64,000 nt of DNA, from assembly GCF_008386395.1 (NCBI RefSeq), contig NZ_CP043761.1, positions 3,286,001-3,350,000 of the forward strand. Direction: 5' to 3'. This document shows positions 17,543-25,583 of this stretch, in pieces. The notes beneath the pieces were generated by a model, which had not been told where the DNA came from, did no database searches, and saw nothing but the letters and a program-made list of their open reading frames with translations. Origin of the DNA: Paenibacillus sp. 37 (GTDB lineage Bacteria > Bacillota > Bacilli > Paenibacillales > Paenibacillaceae). The position numbers were made by a program, and so were the translations under genes. How positions within the stretch are numbered: the stretch's first letter is position 1; each line of letters starts with the position of its first letter.

Positions 17543-17830
17543 ATGGAATATGTGAAATTAGGACGTACCGGTCTGGATGTCTCCAGATTATGTCTAGGTT
17601 GTATGAGTTACGGTGTACCGGAACGCGAAATGGCTCCATGGTCCCTGAATGAAGAGCAGAGTCGACCGTTCATCCGGAAAGCAATGGGATAATACAACTC
17701 CTATTGAGGAAACCATGGAAGCTCTTCATGATGTCGTTAAGGCCGGAAAGGTCAGATACATTGGAGCTCTTCGATGTACGCCTGGCAGTTCATGAAAGTC
17801 CAATATACAGCTGAGCGTCGCATCCGGTAA
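17543..17830 (+). pseudogene. Aldo/keto reductase remnant
   Basis: ATG 17543 with AAGGAG upstream reads 49 residues of a normal aldo/keto reductase N-terminus (LGRTGLDVSRLCLGCMSYG) and stops at TAA 17690-17692. From about 17687 another frame resumes with family sequence from much later in the protein ([18 protein letters not shown]). A single missing base near 17765 then shifts to a frame reading [10 protein letters not shown], which ends at 17830. Compared with E. coli YajO-like proteins of about 320 residues, some 90 central residues and most of the C-terminus are gone. The TIM barrel cannot form, so this is a deletion-plus-frameshift pseudogene next to an intact AraC regulator. Confidence 0.9.
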
Positions 17831-17867
17831 CTGGCAATCTCAGTTGATCCCAATTCTTAAATGTTAA

Positions 17868-17891
17868 AGTCGCCATTCGGCGGCTTTTTTT
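17868..17891 (+). terminator. Terminator (GTCGCC/GGCGGC type)
   Basis: AGTCGCC (17868-17874), ATTC loop, GGCGGCT (17879-17885) and a T run. It is one of eight terminators of very similar sequence in the window. Confidence 0.88.
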
Positions 17892-17911
17892 ATAGTTATC
17901 TGTTGAGTGAA

Positions 17912-17941
17912 TTGACACTTCTCTTATATTAAAGTTATTAT
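17912..17941 (+). promoter_or_regulatory. Promoter for the methyltransferase/pentapeptide unit
   Basis: TTGACA (17912-17917), 18-bp spacer, TATTAT (17936-17941), 40 nt before the gene start at 17982. Confidence 0.6.
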
Positions 17942-17981
17942 AGATACATTAGATCCTTAATTGAGAAGGAGATTATATTCT

Positions 17982-18761
17982 ATGAACAACGGACATTCAT
18001 CCGGTCAAACGAACGAATCGTGGAGTGGTCATTCTGCTCCTTTTACAGCGTTACAGGAAACACCTATCTTATCCTTGCTCCAGCCGTCCCATGGAGAACG
18101 AATCCTTGATGTGGGTTGTGGCAATGGGGATCTGACAGCCAAAATTGCAGTCGCAGGAGCGCTGCCAACAGGTATAGATTTTTCAGAAGAGACGATTAGG
18201 CAAGCTAAACAGAAATACCCTGATATGAATATTCATGTAGCAAATGCTTGTCATTATCGGACAGAAGAACCTTTTGATGCTGTCTTCTCTCATGCCGTTC
18301 TGCATTGGATAAAGGATGCCCCGGCAGTAGTACAATCAATACAGTCAGCGCTCAAGACGGGCGGGCGATTCGTGGCTGAGTTTGCTGCAAATGGCAACAC
18401 GGCTATATTAATAAGAGCGGTAAGGGAAGAACTGCATGCCCGTGGATACAAATGGGAAGGCCGGAATCCATGGTATCACCCTACCATTGGCGAATATGCT
18501 AATTTACTGGAGCAAAACGGATTTCGAGTTAGTCTGGTCCAGCATATTGACCAATTTACCCCGTTCAAGCCAGGTGCCAGAAAGTGGTTGGACAGCTTCG
18601 CGGAGTATTTATTCAGTGGTATCACACCTGCGGAACAGGATGTTATTATGGAAGCTGTAGAGAAAAAAGTACAGCCACAACTGATGCGGGATGGACAATG
18701 GTATCTGGACAGAAGCCGACTGCGAGTCGTAGCTATTAAGGAATCGGGGAATACGATATGA
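17982..18761 (+). CDS. Class I SAM-dependent methyltransferase
   Basis: A 259-residue methyltransferase with the SAM-binding motif I LDVGCGNGD (about 38-46), acidic residue after strand 2 (GIDFSEET), and a motif IV region FDAVFSHAVLHWIKD. The arrangement resembles trans-aconitate methyltransferase and UbiE-like enzymes acting on small molecules. ATG 17982 has AAGGAG at 17967-17972; an in-frame upstream ATG at 17961 lacks a site. The stop overlaps the next start (ATGA), so it is coupled to the pentapeptide-repeat protein. Substrate unknown. Confidence 0.87.
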   Translation: MNNGHSSGQTNESWSGHSAPFTALQETPILSLLQPSHGERILDVGCGNGDLTAKIAVAGALPTGIDFSEETIRQAKQKYPDMNIHVANACHYRTEEPFDAVFSHAVLHWIKDAPAVVQSIQSALKTGGRFVAEFAANGNTAILIRAVREELHARGYKWEGRNPWYHPTIGEYANLLEQNGFRVSLVQHIDQFTPFKPGARKWLDSFAEYLFSGITPAEQDVIMEAVEKKVQPQLMRDGQWYLDRSRLRVVAIKESGNTI

Positions 18762-19387
18762 AAATGGACAAACCCAAGATTCAGGAGCAGTTACTCGAAC
18801 CGGAAACGATTGCATTCTTGGAATCCAAAGTTGAGTACAAACACAAACTGATCGAGAATATCATGCTGGATCAACAGGAAGCGAGTAAAGTTTCCTTTGA
18901 AAATGTTGTATTTAGACATGTGACAATCTCGGAGTCTACCTTGGAACAATTTGAATTCACCGATGTCCGGTTCGAACACTGTGACTTCTCCAATGTCAAT
19001 CTCTCTGGTGCCTTCATGCACCGGATCGAATGGCATCACTGCAAGTTTGTCGGAACTGATCTTTCCAATAGTCGATTGCAAAATGTCAGTTTCCTTCATG
19101 GTCTAGGTGACTACAGCAATTTCCGTTTTGCTCATTTGAAACAGGTCTCCTTCTCGGAATGTAACTTGATTGGTGCGGACTTTGCCTATCTGGCACTGCA
19201 AAAAATGGAGTTTAGTCAATGTAACATCGACCAAGTTTCCTTAACGGGGACCAAAATGAAGGATCTGGATCTTAGCGATTGCGAATTTGACTCCTTGGTA
19301 CTGACCATGGAAGATCTCAACGGTTGTGTGATTTCACCACATCAAGCCGCCACATTTGTAGGATTAATGGGTTTGATTATCAAATAA
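18758..19387 (+). CDS. Pentapeptide-repeat protein
   Basis: A 209-residue protein with two blocks of pentapeptide repeats forming a right-handed quadrilateral beta helix, for example FEHCDFSNVNLSGAF (about 69-83), CKFVGTDLSNSRLQNVSF and CNLIGADFAYLAL. The length and the two-block plan resemble Qnr/YjbI-type proteins, some of which mimic DNA and protect gyrase, although no such role is shown here. Start ATG 18758 overlaps the methyltransferase stop by 4 nt. No signal peptide. Confidence 0.88.
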   Translation: MKMDKPKIQEQLLEPETIAFLESKVEYKHKLIENIMLDQQEASKVSFENVVFRHVTISESTLEQFEFTDVRFEHCDFSNVNLSGAFMHRIEWHHCKFVGTDLSNSRLQNVSFLHGLGDYSNFRFAHLKQVSFSECNLIGADFAYLALQKMEFSQCNIDQVSLTGTKMKDLDLSDCEFDSLVLTMEDLNGCVISPHQAATFVGLMGLIIK

Positions 19388-19410
19388 AGGGCATGATCAC
19401 ATTTACGGGG

Positions 19411-19438
19411 TTGCCAAGATAGTGGAAGTGTGTATAAT
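19411..19438 (+). promoter_or_regulatory. Promoter of the guanidine riboswitch unit
   Basis: TTGCCA (19411-19416), 16-bp spacer, TATAAT (19433-19438), placing the transcript start just before the riboswitch aptamer. Confidence 0.7.
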
Positions 19439-19454
19439 TGGAGTCACATTAGAA

Positions 19455-19560
19455 TAAAAACAGGTTTTCTAGGGTTCCGCGATGGATGTGTCGGTCTGGT
19501 CCGAGAGAAAACCCGCAACCTGTTGGTTGTGCCACGGAGGGATAAAAGCCTGGGAGATGA
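19455..19560 (+). ncRNA. Guanidine-I riboswitch (ykkC leader)
   Basis: Conserved ykkC-class segments appear in the right order: CTAGGGTTCCG (19469-19479), GGTCCGAGAG (19498-19507) and ACGGAGGGATAAAAGCC (19534-19550). Flanking P1 strands AACAGGTT/AACCTGTT are present near 19459 and 19517. Downstream lie two small-multidrug-resistance genes of the guanidine-exporter type, the classic gene context. Guanidinium binding is expected to prevent terminator formation and switch the exporter on. Confidence 0.95.
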
Positions 19561-19597
19561 ACTGCGACGTGCAGTTTGTTTCCCGGGCTTTTTTTTG
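19545..19597 (+). terminator. Riboswitch expression platform terminator
   Basis: AAAGCCTGGGA (19545-19555), part of the aptamer 3' end, pairs with TCCCGGGCTTT around an inner AACTGC/GCAGTT hairpin, followed by a long T run. Overlap of the left arm with the aptamer explains ligand-dependent antitermination. Confidence 0.9.
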
Positions 19598-19660
19598 CTT
19601 TTCGCTAATGAACCCTTACAGGTTGTACAAAAAATGTAGTAGAGAAGGAGTGTTACAGGT

Positions 19661-19999
19661 ATGAATAAAACGTGGATGTCGGTTGTGGTTGCTGCGTTGT
19701 TTGAAGTGGGGTGGGTCATTGGATTAAAACATGCCAGCGGGATGCTGGAATGGAGCCTTACAATGGTTGCCATTATGATAAGTTTCTCCTTGATGATTGC
19801 AGCTTCGCGTACACTGCCTGTGGGAACGGTCTATGCAGTATTCGTTGGACTCGGTACCGCTGGTACTGTATTAGCAGAGATTATTTTGTTCGATGCAACT
19901 GTTCAAGCCGGAAAAATGATACTCATTGGTATACTTTTACTCGGCGTAATTGGTCTTAAAATGCTGAGTAAAGAGAAGAGTAAGGGGGTGCAGCTATAA
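19661..19999 (+). CDS. ykkC: Guanidinium exporter subunit, SMR family (YkkC-like)
   Basis: A 112-residue four-helix small multidrug resistance protein, the same length as B. subtilis YkkC. The essential membrane Glu sits in ALFEVGWVIGLKHA near residue 15, and the motif LPVGTVYAVFVGLGTAGT matches YkkC closely. It is expected to pair with the next gene product as a heteromeric proton/guanidinium antiporter. ATG 19661 follows an AAGGAG; the riboswitch at 19455 controls it. The stop shares one base with the next ATG (TAATG). Confidence 0.93.
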   Translation: MNKTWMSVVVAALFEVGWVIGLKHASGMLEWSLTMVAIMISFSLMIAASRTLPVGTVYAVFVGLGTAGTVLAEIILFDATVQAGKMILIGILLLGVIGLKMLSKEKSKGVQL

Positions 20000-20313
20000 T
20001 GAACTGGGTATTTCTTATCTTGGCAGGGGTATTTGAGATGGTCGGAGTGCTTATGATAAACAAGTTGCACAAAGACCGTAATCTCATTTCACTGGTTCTA
20101 TTGGTAGCCGGGTTTGGTTTAAGCTTCCTATTCCTGTCCATTGCAATGGAAACTCTTCCGATGGGGACAGCATATGCCGTATGGACGGGAATCGGGGCCT
20201 CCGGTGGTGCGATTCTGGGCATGGTGTTTTATGGAGAACCTCGAAATGCCCTAAGAATTCTGTTTATCGCTATGGTGCTCGGATCGGCAGTCGGTCTTAA
20301 ATTGGTCAGTTAA
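19999..20313 (+). CDS. ykkD: Guanidinium exporter subunit, SMR family (YkkD-like)
   Basis: A 104-residue partner SMR protein, close in length to B. subtilis YkkD (105). Four membrane helices, the conserved Glu in AGVFEMVGVLMINK, and the block METLPMGTAYAVWTGIG. It overlaps ykkC by one base with AGGGGGTG just upstream, so equal synthesis of both subunits is likely. No terminator is obvious before the helicase gene at 20431. Confidence 0.93.
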   Translation: MNWVFLILAGVFEMVGVLMINKLHKDRNLISLVLLVAGFGLSFLFLSIAMETLPMGTAYAVWTGIGASGGAILGMVFYGEPRNALRILFIAMVLGSAVGLKLVS

Positions 20314-20430
20314 ACAAAGTGATATTAAAAAGATAATGTACAGATTACGTTTTTAATGGTATCCTTATACGTTACGTGTGAAATAAAAGATGCGTCTTAT
20401 TCATAGATGTGCGTAAATGAAGGAGAAAAC

Positions 20431-21858
20431 ATGACATTTAAGGACTTAAATATTATCCCCTCTATTATGGAAGGGTTAAGCAAAGCAAACTATACTAATC
20501 CTACCCCTATACAGGAACAGGCCATACCAGCTGTATTAGCTGGCAGAGATCTGCTGGGATGTGCACAGACAGGAACAGGCAAGACAGCAGCATTCTCGGT
20601 GCCGATCATTCAATTATTAAGCGAAAGATCCAAAGGACAAGGATCAAAGTCGGCACGACATATTCGCTCATTAATTTTGACACCAACACGAGAACTGGCT
20701 ATTCAGATCGCGGATAACATCAAGGTATATAGCCGGTATACGGACATTCGTTGTACGGCAATCGTTGGCGGTGTTTCGCAAAAAGTACAAGAGCGTGCGT
20801 TGAATCAAGGTGCAGATATTATTATTGCAACACCTGGCAGATTGAACGATCTGATTAACCAGAAACGTATTGATCTGAAGATGGTTGAGATTCTCGTTCT
20901 GGATGAAGCAGACCGGATGTTGGACATGGGTTTCATTCATGATGTGAAACGAATCATTGCCAAAATGCCGAACAAAAAGCAGACGCTGTTCTTCTCAGCG
21001 ACCATGCCTCCTGAGATCACCAAAATGGTTAAGACATTGCTTGTTGATCCAGTCAAAGTAGAAATTACACCGGTATCTTCAACCGTAGACCGCATTGAGC
21101 AGTCTATATATTTGTTGGAGAATGGCAAGAAGCAGCTTATGTTGAACCAAATTTTGGAGGATAAATCCATCGTCACGGCATTGGTGTTCACACGCACGAA
21201 GCGCGGCGCTGACCGGGTTACACGTGATTTGGCCAAAGTGAATGTTACGGCACAAGCCATTCATGGCAACAAGTCGCAGAACGACCGCCAACGGGCACTG
21301 AACAATTTCAAGAGTGGGGCTACGCGAGTACTGGTGGCGACGGATATTGCAGCAAGAGGAATTGATGTGGAGGAACTGTCACATGTCATTAACTTTAACC
21401 TGCCTAACATTCCGGAAACATATGTTCACCGTATTGGACGTACAGGTCGAGCAGGGAAAAGCGGGATGGCCATCTCATTCTGTGAGAAAGATGAACTTCC
21501 ATTCCTGAAGGATATTGAGAAAGTAATCAAGAAGACGATTCCTGAAGTGAAAGGTCATCCGTATCCGATGACAGGTGTACCTGTTTTTGAGAAAACCAGC
21601 AAACCATCGGGCAGTAAACCTGCGTTCAACAAATCGGCTGCAGGCAAACCGGCGAAGTCCAAGGCGAACCCGGCACGCAAGCCGAAATCCGAGTGGTTTG
21701 CCAAGAGTGGCAAAGCCAATAGCAGTCGTTCAAGCGAAGGTAGATCCAATAGCAATCGATCAAACAGCAGTAGCAGTAGATCGAACAGCAGTAGCAGTAA
21801 ATCAAATAATGGTTCATTCAGCCGCAGTAGCAAAACAAGGAATGATAGAGCCAATTAA
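20431..21858 (+). CDS. DEAD-box ATP-dependent RNA helicase
   Basis: A 475-residue helicase with all core motifs: Q motif PTPIQEQ, motif I AQTGTGKT (about 44-51), PTRELA, TPGR, DEAD, SAT, and HRIGRTGRAG (motif VI). It should unwind RNA in ribosome assembly, decay or cold adaptation, in the RhlE/CshA group. The C-terminal 100 residues are a disordered basic tail rich in Lys, Ser and Asn with tandem SSSRSN units encoded by a short DNA repeat near 21760-21800. An ATG at 20407 is in frame, but AAGGAG at 20420-20425 fits ATG 20431. Confidence 0.94.
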   Translation: MTFKDLNIIPSIMEGLSKANYTNPTPIQEQAIPAVLAGRDLLGCAQTGTGKTAAFSVPIIQLLSERSKGQGSKSARHIRSLILTPTRELAIQIADNIKVYSRYTDIRCTAIVGGVSQKVQERALNQGADIIIATPGRLNDLINQKRIDLKMVEILVLDEADRMLDMGFIHDVKRIIAKMPNKKQTLFFSATMPPEITKMVKTLLVDPVKVEITPVSSTVDRIEQSIYLLENGKKQLMLNQILEDKSIVTALVFTRTKRGADRVTRDLAKVNVTAQAIHGNKSQNDRQRALNNFKSGATRVLVATDIAARGIDVEELSHVINFNLPNIPETYVHRIGRTGRAGKSGMAISFCEKDELPFLKDIEKVIKKTIPEVKGHPYPMTGVPVFEKTSKPSGSKPAFNKSAAGKPAKSKANPARKPKSEWFAKSGKANSSRSSEGRSNSNRSNSSSSRSNSSSSKSNNGSFSRSSKTRNDRAN

Positions 21859-21885
21859 GACCTAAATAAACCGAAATAAACCCAG

Positions 21886-21920
21886 ATAAAACCTTCTCCA
21901 TCTTATGGAGGAGGTTTTAT
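21886..21920. terminator. Terminator after the helicase
   Basis: A 15-bp stem with one wobble (21886-21900 with 21906-21920), TCTTA loop, with T-rich sequence in and after the right arm. Confidence 0.85.
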
Positions 21921-22001
21921 TGTATGTGTAGAGAGCTTATTTACATACGAACTTACATTCGGTATCATTATATTGTCCACTGGTGAAAGGGAGGTACTGA
22001 T

Positions 22002-22358
22002 TTGAAAGATACGATGATTAAATACAGTTTGAACAAGAAAGGTGCGATCAAGGATTATCCATTTGGGCCTGATCCAGTCGCGATCAAGGTTGCGGGTAAG
22101 ATGTTCGCCCTTATTTTTGAAAACAAGGAAAAGCACTGTCGCTTAAACTTAAAATGTGATCCTATAATTGCAGAGAACCTGAGAGAGCAGCATGAAGCAG
22201 TTCAACCAGGATATCATATGAACAAAAAACACTGGAATACCATTACGCTGGATGGTTCCTTGTCCAATGAGGATGTCTACGTCATGATCGATCACTCGTA
22301 TGATATGGTTATCCAATCCCTTCCGAAAAGGGTTCAGGAATCTCTGGTCGAATCGTGA
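22002..22358 (+). CDS. YjbR/MmcQ-family protein
   Basis: A 118-residue cytosolic protein with the YjbR/CyaY-like fold signature: FGPDPVAIKVAGKMFALI, then CRLNLKCDP, then QPGYHMNKKHWNTI. The family is small and often described as DNA-binding-like, but its function is not established. The start is TTG 22002, supported by GGGAGG at 21989-21994 with 7-nt spacing; ATG 22014 is an alternative. It stands alone between a terminator and an unrelated membrane-protein gene. Confidence 0.88.
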   Translation: MKDTMIKYSLNKKGAIKDYPFGPDPVAIKVAGKMFALIFENKEKHCRLNLKCDPIIAENLREQHEAVQPGYHMNKKHWNTITLDGSLSNEDVYVMIDHSYDMVIQSLPKRVQESLVES

Positions 22359-22414
22359 GGTATTTAGCTCTTATCAAGGCCAATGGTCTGCTCGCCAAGT
22401 AGAATGAATATCTT

Positions 22415-23104
22415 ATGAAAATGAAGACATACTTGAAGCCCATATGGGACCGTTATCTTGGAAATAAGCAAGATCGAACGGCCTTGTTCAACGTTGCATC
22501 CCTTGTTATCAATGCCTGGATTGGGATAGGCAAGCTAGTTTTGGGGATATATCTCCTTTCCGGATGGTTCATCACAAATGCAGTGTATTATTTGATTCTG
22601 TGTATAGCCAAAGGCCAGGTGCTTCATCAATATAAAGTTGCCAAAGGGATGGGGTCTCCCCAAGAAAGATATTCTTTGGAGCTTGCGGTGTATAAACGCG
22701 GAGGTCTTTTTCTATGTTTTCTGGGCGTGTCCTATTCGATCGTCTGTCTGCGAATGTATCTGATCGGTGATGCATTCATATATAGCGGACTTATTGTATA
22801 TATCGTAGCTATAGTCGCTTTTACCAAACTTGCTTTTGCCGTGTACGGTACCTGGGCTAATCGTCATCTACATAACCCAATTATATCTACATTGAAAATG
22901 ATTAACTTCACCGATGCCATGGTATCCATCGTCGTGACACAAGCGACACTACTTACCATGCAAGCCTCACCTCTCGCTTTAAAAACCAGTAGTTTGTTCG
23001 GCATGGGGTGCAGCGTTTTCTTTTGTCTGATGGGGGTCAGAATGATGTCCCACAAGAAAAAGGACTCAAGTATGGAGCAGGGGAGCGCATCCAACGAACA
23101 GTGA
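22415..23104 (+). CDS. Multipass membrane protein of unknown function
   Basis: A 229-residue protein with about five or six hydrophobic segments (about 27-50, 52-68, 92-112, 118-138, 165-186, 192-210) and a polar C-terminal tail. I do not recognise the family with confidence. The first helices (VASLVINAWIGIGKLVLGIY) loosely recall cation diffusion facilitator openings, but the metal-binding Asp/His pairs are not seen. No convincing ribosome binding site lies before ATG 22415 or ATG 22421. Confidence 0.7.
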   Translation: MKMKTYLKPIWDRYLGNKQDRTALFNVASLVINAWIGIGKLVLGIYLLSGWFITNAVYYLILCIAKGQVLHQYKVAKGMGSPQERYSLELAVYKRGGLFLCFLGVSYSIVCLRMYLIGDAFIYSGLIVYIVAIVAFTKLAFAVYGTWANRHLHNPIISTLKMINFTDAMVSIVVTQATLLTMQASPLALKTSSLFGMGCSVFFCLMGVRMMSHKKKDSSMEQGSASNEQ

Positions 23105-23212
23105 GACAACTGGGGAGCTTGATATTTCGCATGAACATGCTGTCACAACGGAAGGTGGACTGGCAACGACAGTGGGGGAGGAAAATTACATCACTGTCTT
23201 GAATTCATTGGA

Positions 23213-23250
23213 GAATGAATGATTCAAATTTCCGATTGTCGGATTCATTC
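23213..23250. repeat. Inverted repeat in the leader of the esterase gene
   Basis: GAATGAAT (23213-23220) matches ATTCATTC (23243-23250) with an inner CCGA-TTG-TCGG hairpin (23232-23242). It ends 11 nt before the AAGGAG of the esterase. It may be an operator or a leader hairpin. Confidence 0.45.
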
Positions 23251-23275
23251 TTAATGCAAATAAGGAGTGATAAAT

Positions 23276-24160
23276 ATGGATCAACAACAACAACTGGCAA
23301 TGGTACAACAAATGCGTCAAAATGTCGTCGGTACAGGTGCAGCTCTTCAACCCAGTTCCACGTATGCTGTCACAGTAAAAGAAGTCATGATTCCTACAAC
23401 TAAAGGTGATACACGTGTACTTGTGTATACACCGGATAGGGACCATTCCGCTCCTCTGCCGGTCTTCTTCAATATGCATGGGGGTGGTTTCATCCTCGGA
23501 CAAGCAGAGATGGATGATCCATGGTGTCGCTTGATCGCTGATCGATCTGATTGTGTGGTTGTTAATATCGATTACCGTCTTGCACCAGAGCACAAGTTCC
23601 CAACGGCGGTCCATGAATGTTACGACGTTGTAAAGTGGGTCCACGGCAATCCGGAATCCTTCTCGGTGAACCCGTCTCTATTCGCCATTGGTGGGCATAG
23701 TGCTGGGGGGAATCTTGCTGCAGCAGTGTGTTTATTGAATCAGCAACGTGGAAGCGAGCTGCCGATTGTACTTCAGGTTATCGATTATGCCGTATTGGAT
23801 GTGGCTACAGATCCGGCCGAGAAACCTAGTTTTGAAGAAGCCATTCCAGCCGATATCGCGAGAACGTTCAATGCCATGTACCTTGAAACGCCAGAAGATG
23901 CGCAAGACCCGTTGGCTTCACCTGTGCTTGCAACTTCATTAGAGGGACTTCCAGAAGCATTGATTATTACCGCGGAGAAAGATTCACTGGCCCAAGAAGC
24001 AAGAACATATGCAGCAAGGCTGGAAGCAAGCGGTGTGAAGGTGACTTTTAAGGAGTACGAGGGAGCCGCTCATGGATTTACGCATTCTGGGGATCTCCAG
24101 ATGGCTGAGGATGCCTGGTACCGGATGAGTGACAAGATCAGAGAAGCATTTTCCAAATAA
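23276..24160 (+). CDS. HSL-family alpha/beta hydrolase (esterase)
   Basis: A 294-residue carboxylesterase of the hormone-sensitive-lipase group (alpha/beta hydrolase fold 3). Oxyanion-hole motif HGGGF (68-72), nucleophile GHSAG with Ser142, Asp236 (AEKDSL) and His266 (AAHGF) make a complete triad. No signal peptide, so it acts in the cytosol on short-chain esters. AAGGAG at 23262-23267 fits ATG 23276; the in-frame GTG at 23267 overlaps that site and is not used. A terminator follows at 24241. Confidence 0.93.
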   Translation: MDQQQQLAMVQQMRQNVVGTGAALQPSSTYAVTVKEVMIPTTKGDTRVLVYTPDRDHSAPLPVFFNMHGGGFILGQAEMDDPWCRLIADRSDCVVVNIDYRLAPEHKFPTAVHECYDVVKWVHGNPESFSVNPSLFAIGGHSAGGNLAAAVCLLNQQRGSELPIVLQVIDYAVLDVATDPAEKPSFEEAIPADIARTFNAMYLETPEDAQDPLASPVLATSLEGLPEALIITAEKDSLAQEARTYAARLEASGVKVTFKEYEGAAHGFTHSGDLQMAEDAWYRMSDKIREAFSK

Positions 24161-24240
24161 AGTACATCAGAATGACGTGTAGAAAGAACTGAGAAGTGGT
24201 TAGATATCATTTGAGCAAGTTGTTTAAAAAGTTACCTTGA

Positions 24241-24264
24241 AGTCGCCTAATGGCGGCTTTTTTC
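24241..24264 (+). terminator. Terminator (GTCGCC/GGCGGC type)
   Basis: AGTCGCC (24241-24247), TAAT loop, GGCGGCT (24252-24258) and a T run. Confidence 0.88.
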
Positions 24265-24359
24265 GTTCACTGGTGTGATTGCTTCAATGGCTTGGTGAAA
24301 CCAAGCTTCTGAGCTTGCGGATGTGTTAATAAACTGGATTAGGAGCCTTCTTGAGATTA

Positions 24360-24373
24360 TAACGATATCGTTA
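24360..24373. promoter_or_regulatory. Palindrome upstream of the polyketide cluster
   Basis: TAACGATATCGTTA is a perfect 14-bp palindrome 53 nt before the synthase start. It is a plausible operator for a dimeric repressor; no regulator gene is adjacent. Confidence 0.45.
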
Positions 24374-24425
24374 AGGGTAAGAGTGTTAATTAGAGGAAAT
24401 AATAACCAATACCAGGAGGTTTATT

Positions 24426-25583
24426 ATGAACCAATATAACAGTCCATCCGATATCGCGATTCTTGGCATGGGAACGGCTCTCCCTGCTCACCCCGTAGCA
24501 CAGTCAGATATTGCAGAACTAATCGCTTCTTCTCTTCAGGATCGGCCAGATTTGGCCCGTTTTGCCAGGCGAATATTCAAGTCCTGTGGTGTTGAAACGC
24601 GATATACCGTGGAACCGAGCTATCTCGGTTCACTGGAAGAATGCCGATATCTGCCCTCTGGCGAGCAATCAGACATCCCGACAACGGAAGAACGAATGAA
24701 TACATACAAGCGGGAGGCGCTTCCGCTCGGGATTGAAGCGGCAGAAAAAGCCCTAGAGGATTCAGGCGTATCTCCAAAGAGCATCACGCATATCATCACG
24801 GTCAGCTGCACCGGTCAATATCTGCCGGGTCTTGATGTTATGCTCATCCGTCATTTGGGTTTGTCTGCCCGAGTTAATCGACTGCCGCTGATCTTTCAGG
24901 GGTGTGCCGCAGGGTTGAAAGCCATTCAGATGGCACGAGATGTCGTGCAGGGAGCTCCCGGATCACAGGTCCTTGTGGTCTGTGTAGAGTTGTGCACCAT
25001 TCATTTTCAGCCCGTACAAGATCGGGAAGCGCTGTTTGCAGCTTCATTCTTCGGAGACGCTGCTTCTTCCTGTGTAGTGGGTACACCAGAACCTCAGCAC
25101 AAGAATGTTCTGAGTCTGGGCATGGGTTATTCTGTGCTTCTTCCGGATTCGACTGAAGATATGACCTGGGAGGTGGGGAATCTGGGGTATGACCTGTATC
25201 TATCCCCTCGTATTCCAAAGCTGTTAGGTGTTCACCTGGAAGAGGAACTGCGTCTCTTATTGCAAAGTGAACAGCTTCCTGAACTATGGGCCATTCATCC
25301 GGGAGGACGTGGGATTGTGGACTCTGTGCAGAATGTAATGAAACTGCGAGACGAGCAAACAAAGTATAGCAGGGATGTCCTCAGAACGTATGGTAACTTA
25401 TCTTCCAATACCATTCTGTTTGTGCTGAATGCGATGCGTGAGGACATGAAGGTACAGGGTCAATCCTCTACAGATGGTGTAGCCATGGCATTTGGACCGG
25501 GACTCACCGCAGAGTTGATGAAATTCACTTATGTACCCTCATTAACTTCAGTGATGGAGGAGCACGATCATGTCCTTTTTTAG
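24426..25583 (+). CDS. Type III polyketide synthase
   Basis: A 385-residue chalcone/stilbene-synthase-like enzyme. The catalytic triad is visible: Cys160 in FQGCAAG, His291 in IHPGGRG and Asn324 in YGNLSSNT. The C-terminal GFGPG-loop equivalent reads FGPGLTAE. Bacterial relatives extend fatty acyl starters with malonyl-CoA to alkylpyrones or alkylresorcinols. ATG 24426 follows AGGAGG (24415-24420). It overlaps the methyltransferase by 14 nt and starts a three-gene operon whose content matches the srsABC phenolic-lipid cluster of Streptomyces (synthase, methyltransferase, flavoprotein). The product is inferred, not proven. Confidence 0.93.
   Translation: MNQYNSPSDIAILGMGTALPAHPVAQSDIAELIASSLQDRPDLARFARRIFKSCGVETRYTVEPSYLGSLEECRYLPSGEQSDIPTTEERMNTYKREALPLGIEAAEKALEDSGVSPKSITHIITVSCTGQYLPGLDVMLIRHLGLSARVNRLPLIFQGCAAGLKAIQMARDVVQGAPGSQVLVVCVELCTIHFQPVQDREALFAASFFGDAASSCVVGTPEPQHKNVLSLGMGYSVLLPDSTEDMTWEVGNLGYDLYLSPRIPKLLGVHLEEELRLLLQSEQLPELWAIHPGGRGIVDSVQNVMKLRDEQTKYSRDVLRTYGNLSSNTILFVLNAMREDMKVQGQSSTDGVAMAFGPGLTAELMKFTYVPSLTSVMEEHDHVLF

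Noticed and set aside
17354..17652. Two short overlapping frames between the AraC gene and the reductase remnant
   Set aside because: No proper ribosome binding site, no family resemblance, and the second overlaps the recognisable pseudogene in another frame.
19430..19664. Short open frames on both strands over the riboswitch
   Set aside because: The sequence matches the guanidine-I aptamer and its terminator; coding is not supported.
21740..21830. CRISPR-like array
   Set aside because: The short tandem units lie within the helicase frame and have no spacers; no CRISPR array is seen elsewhere in the window.
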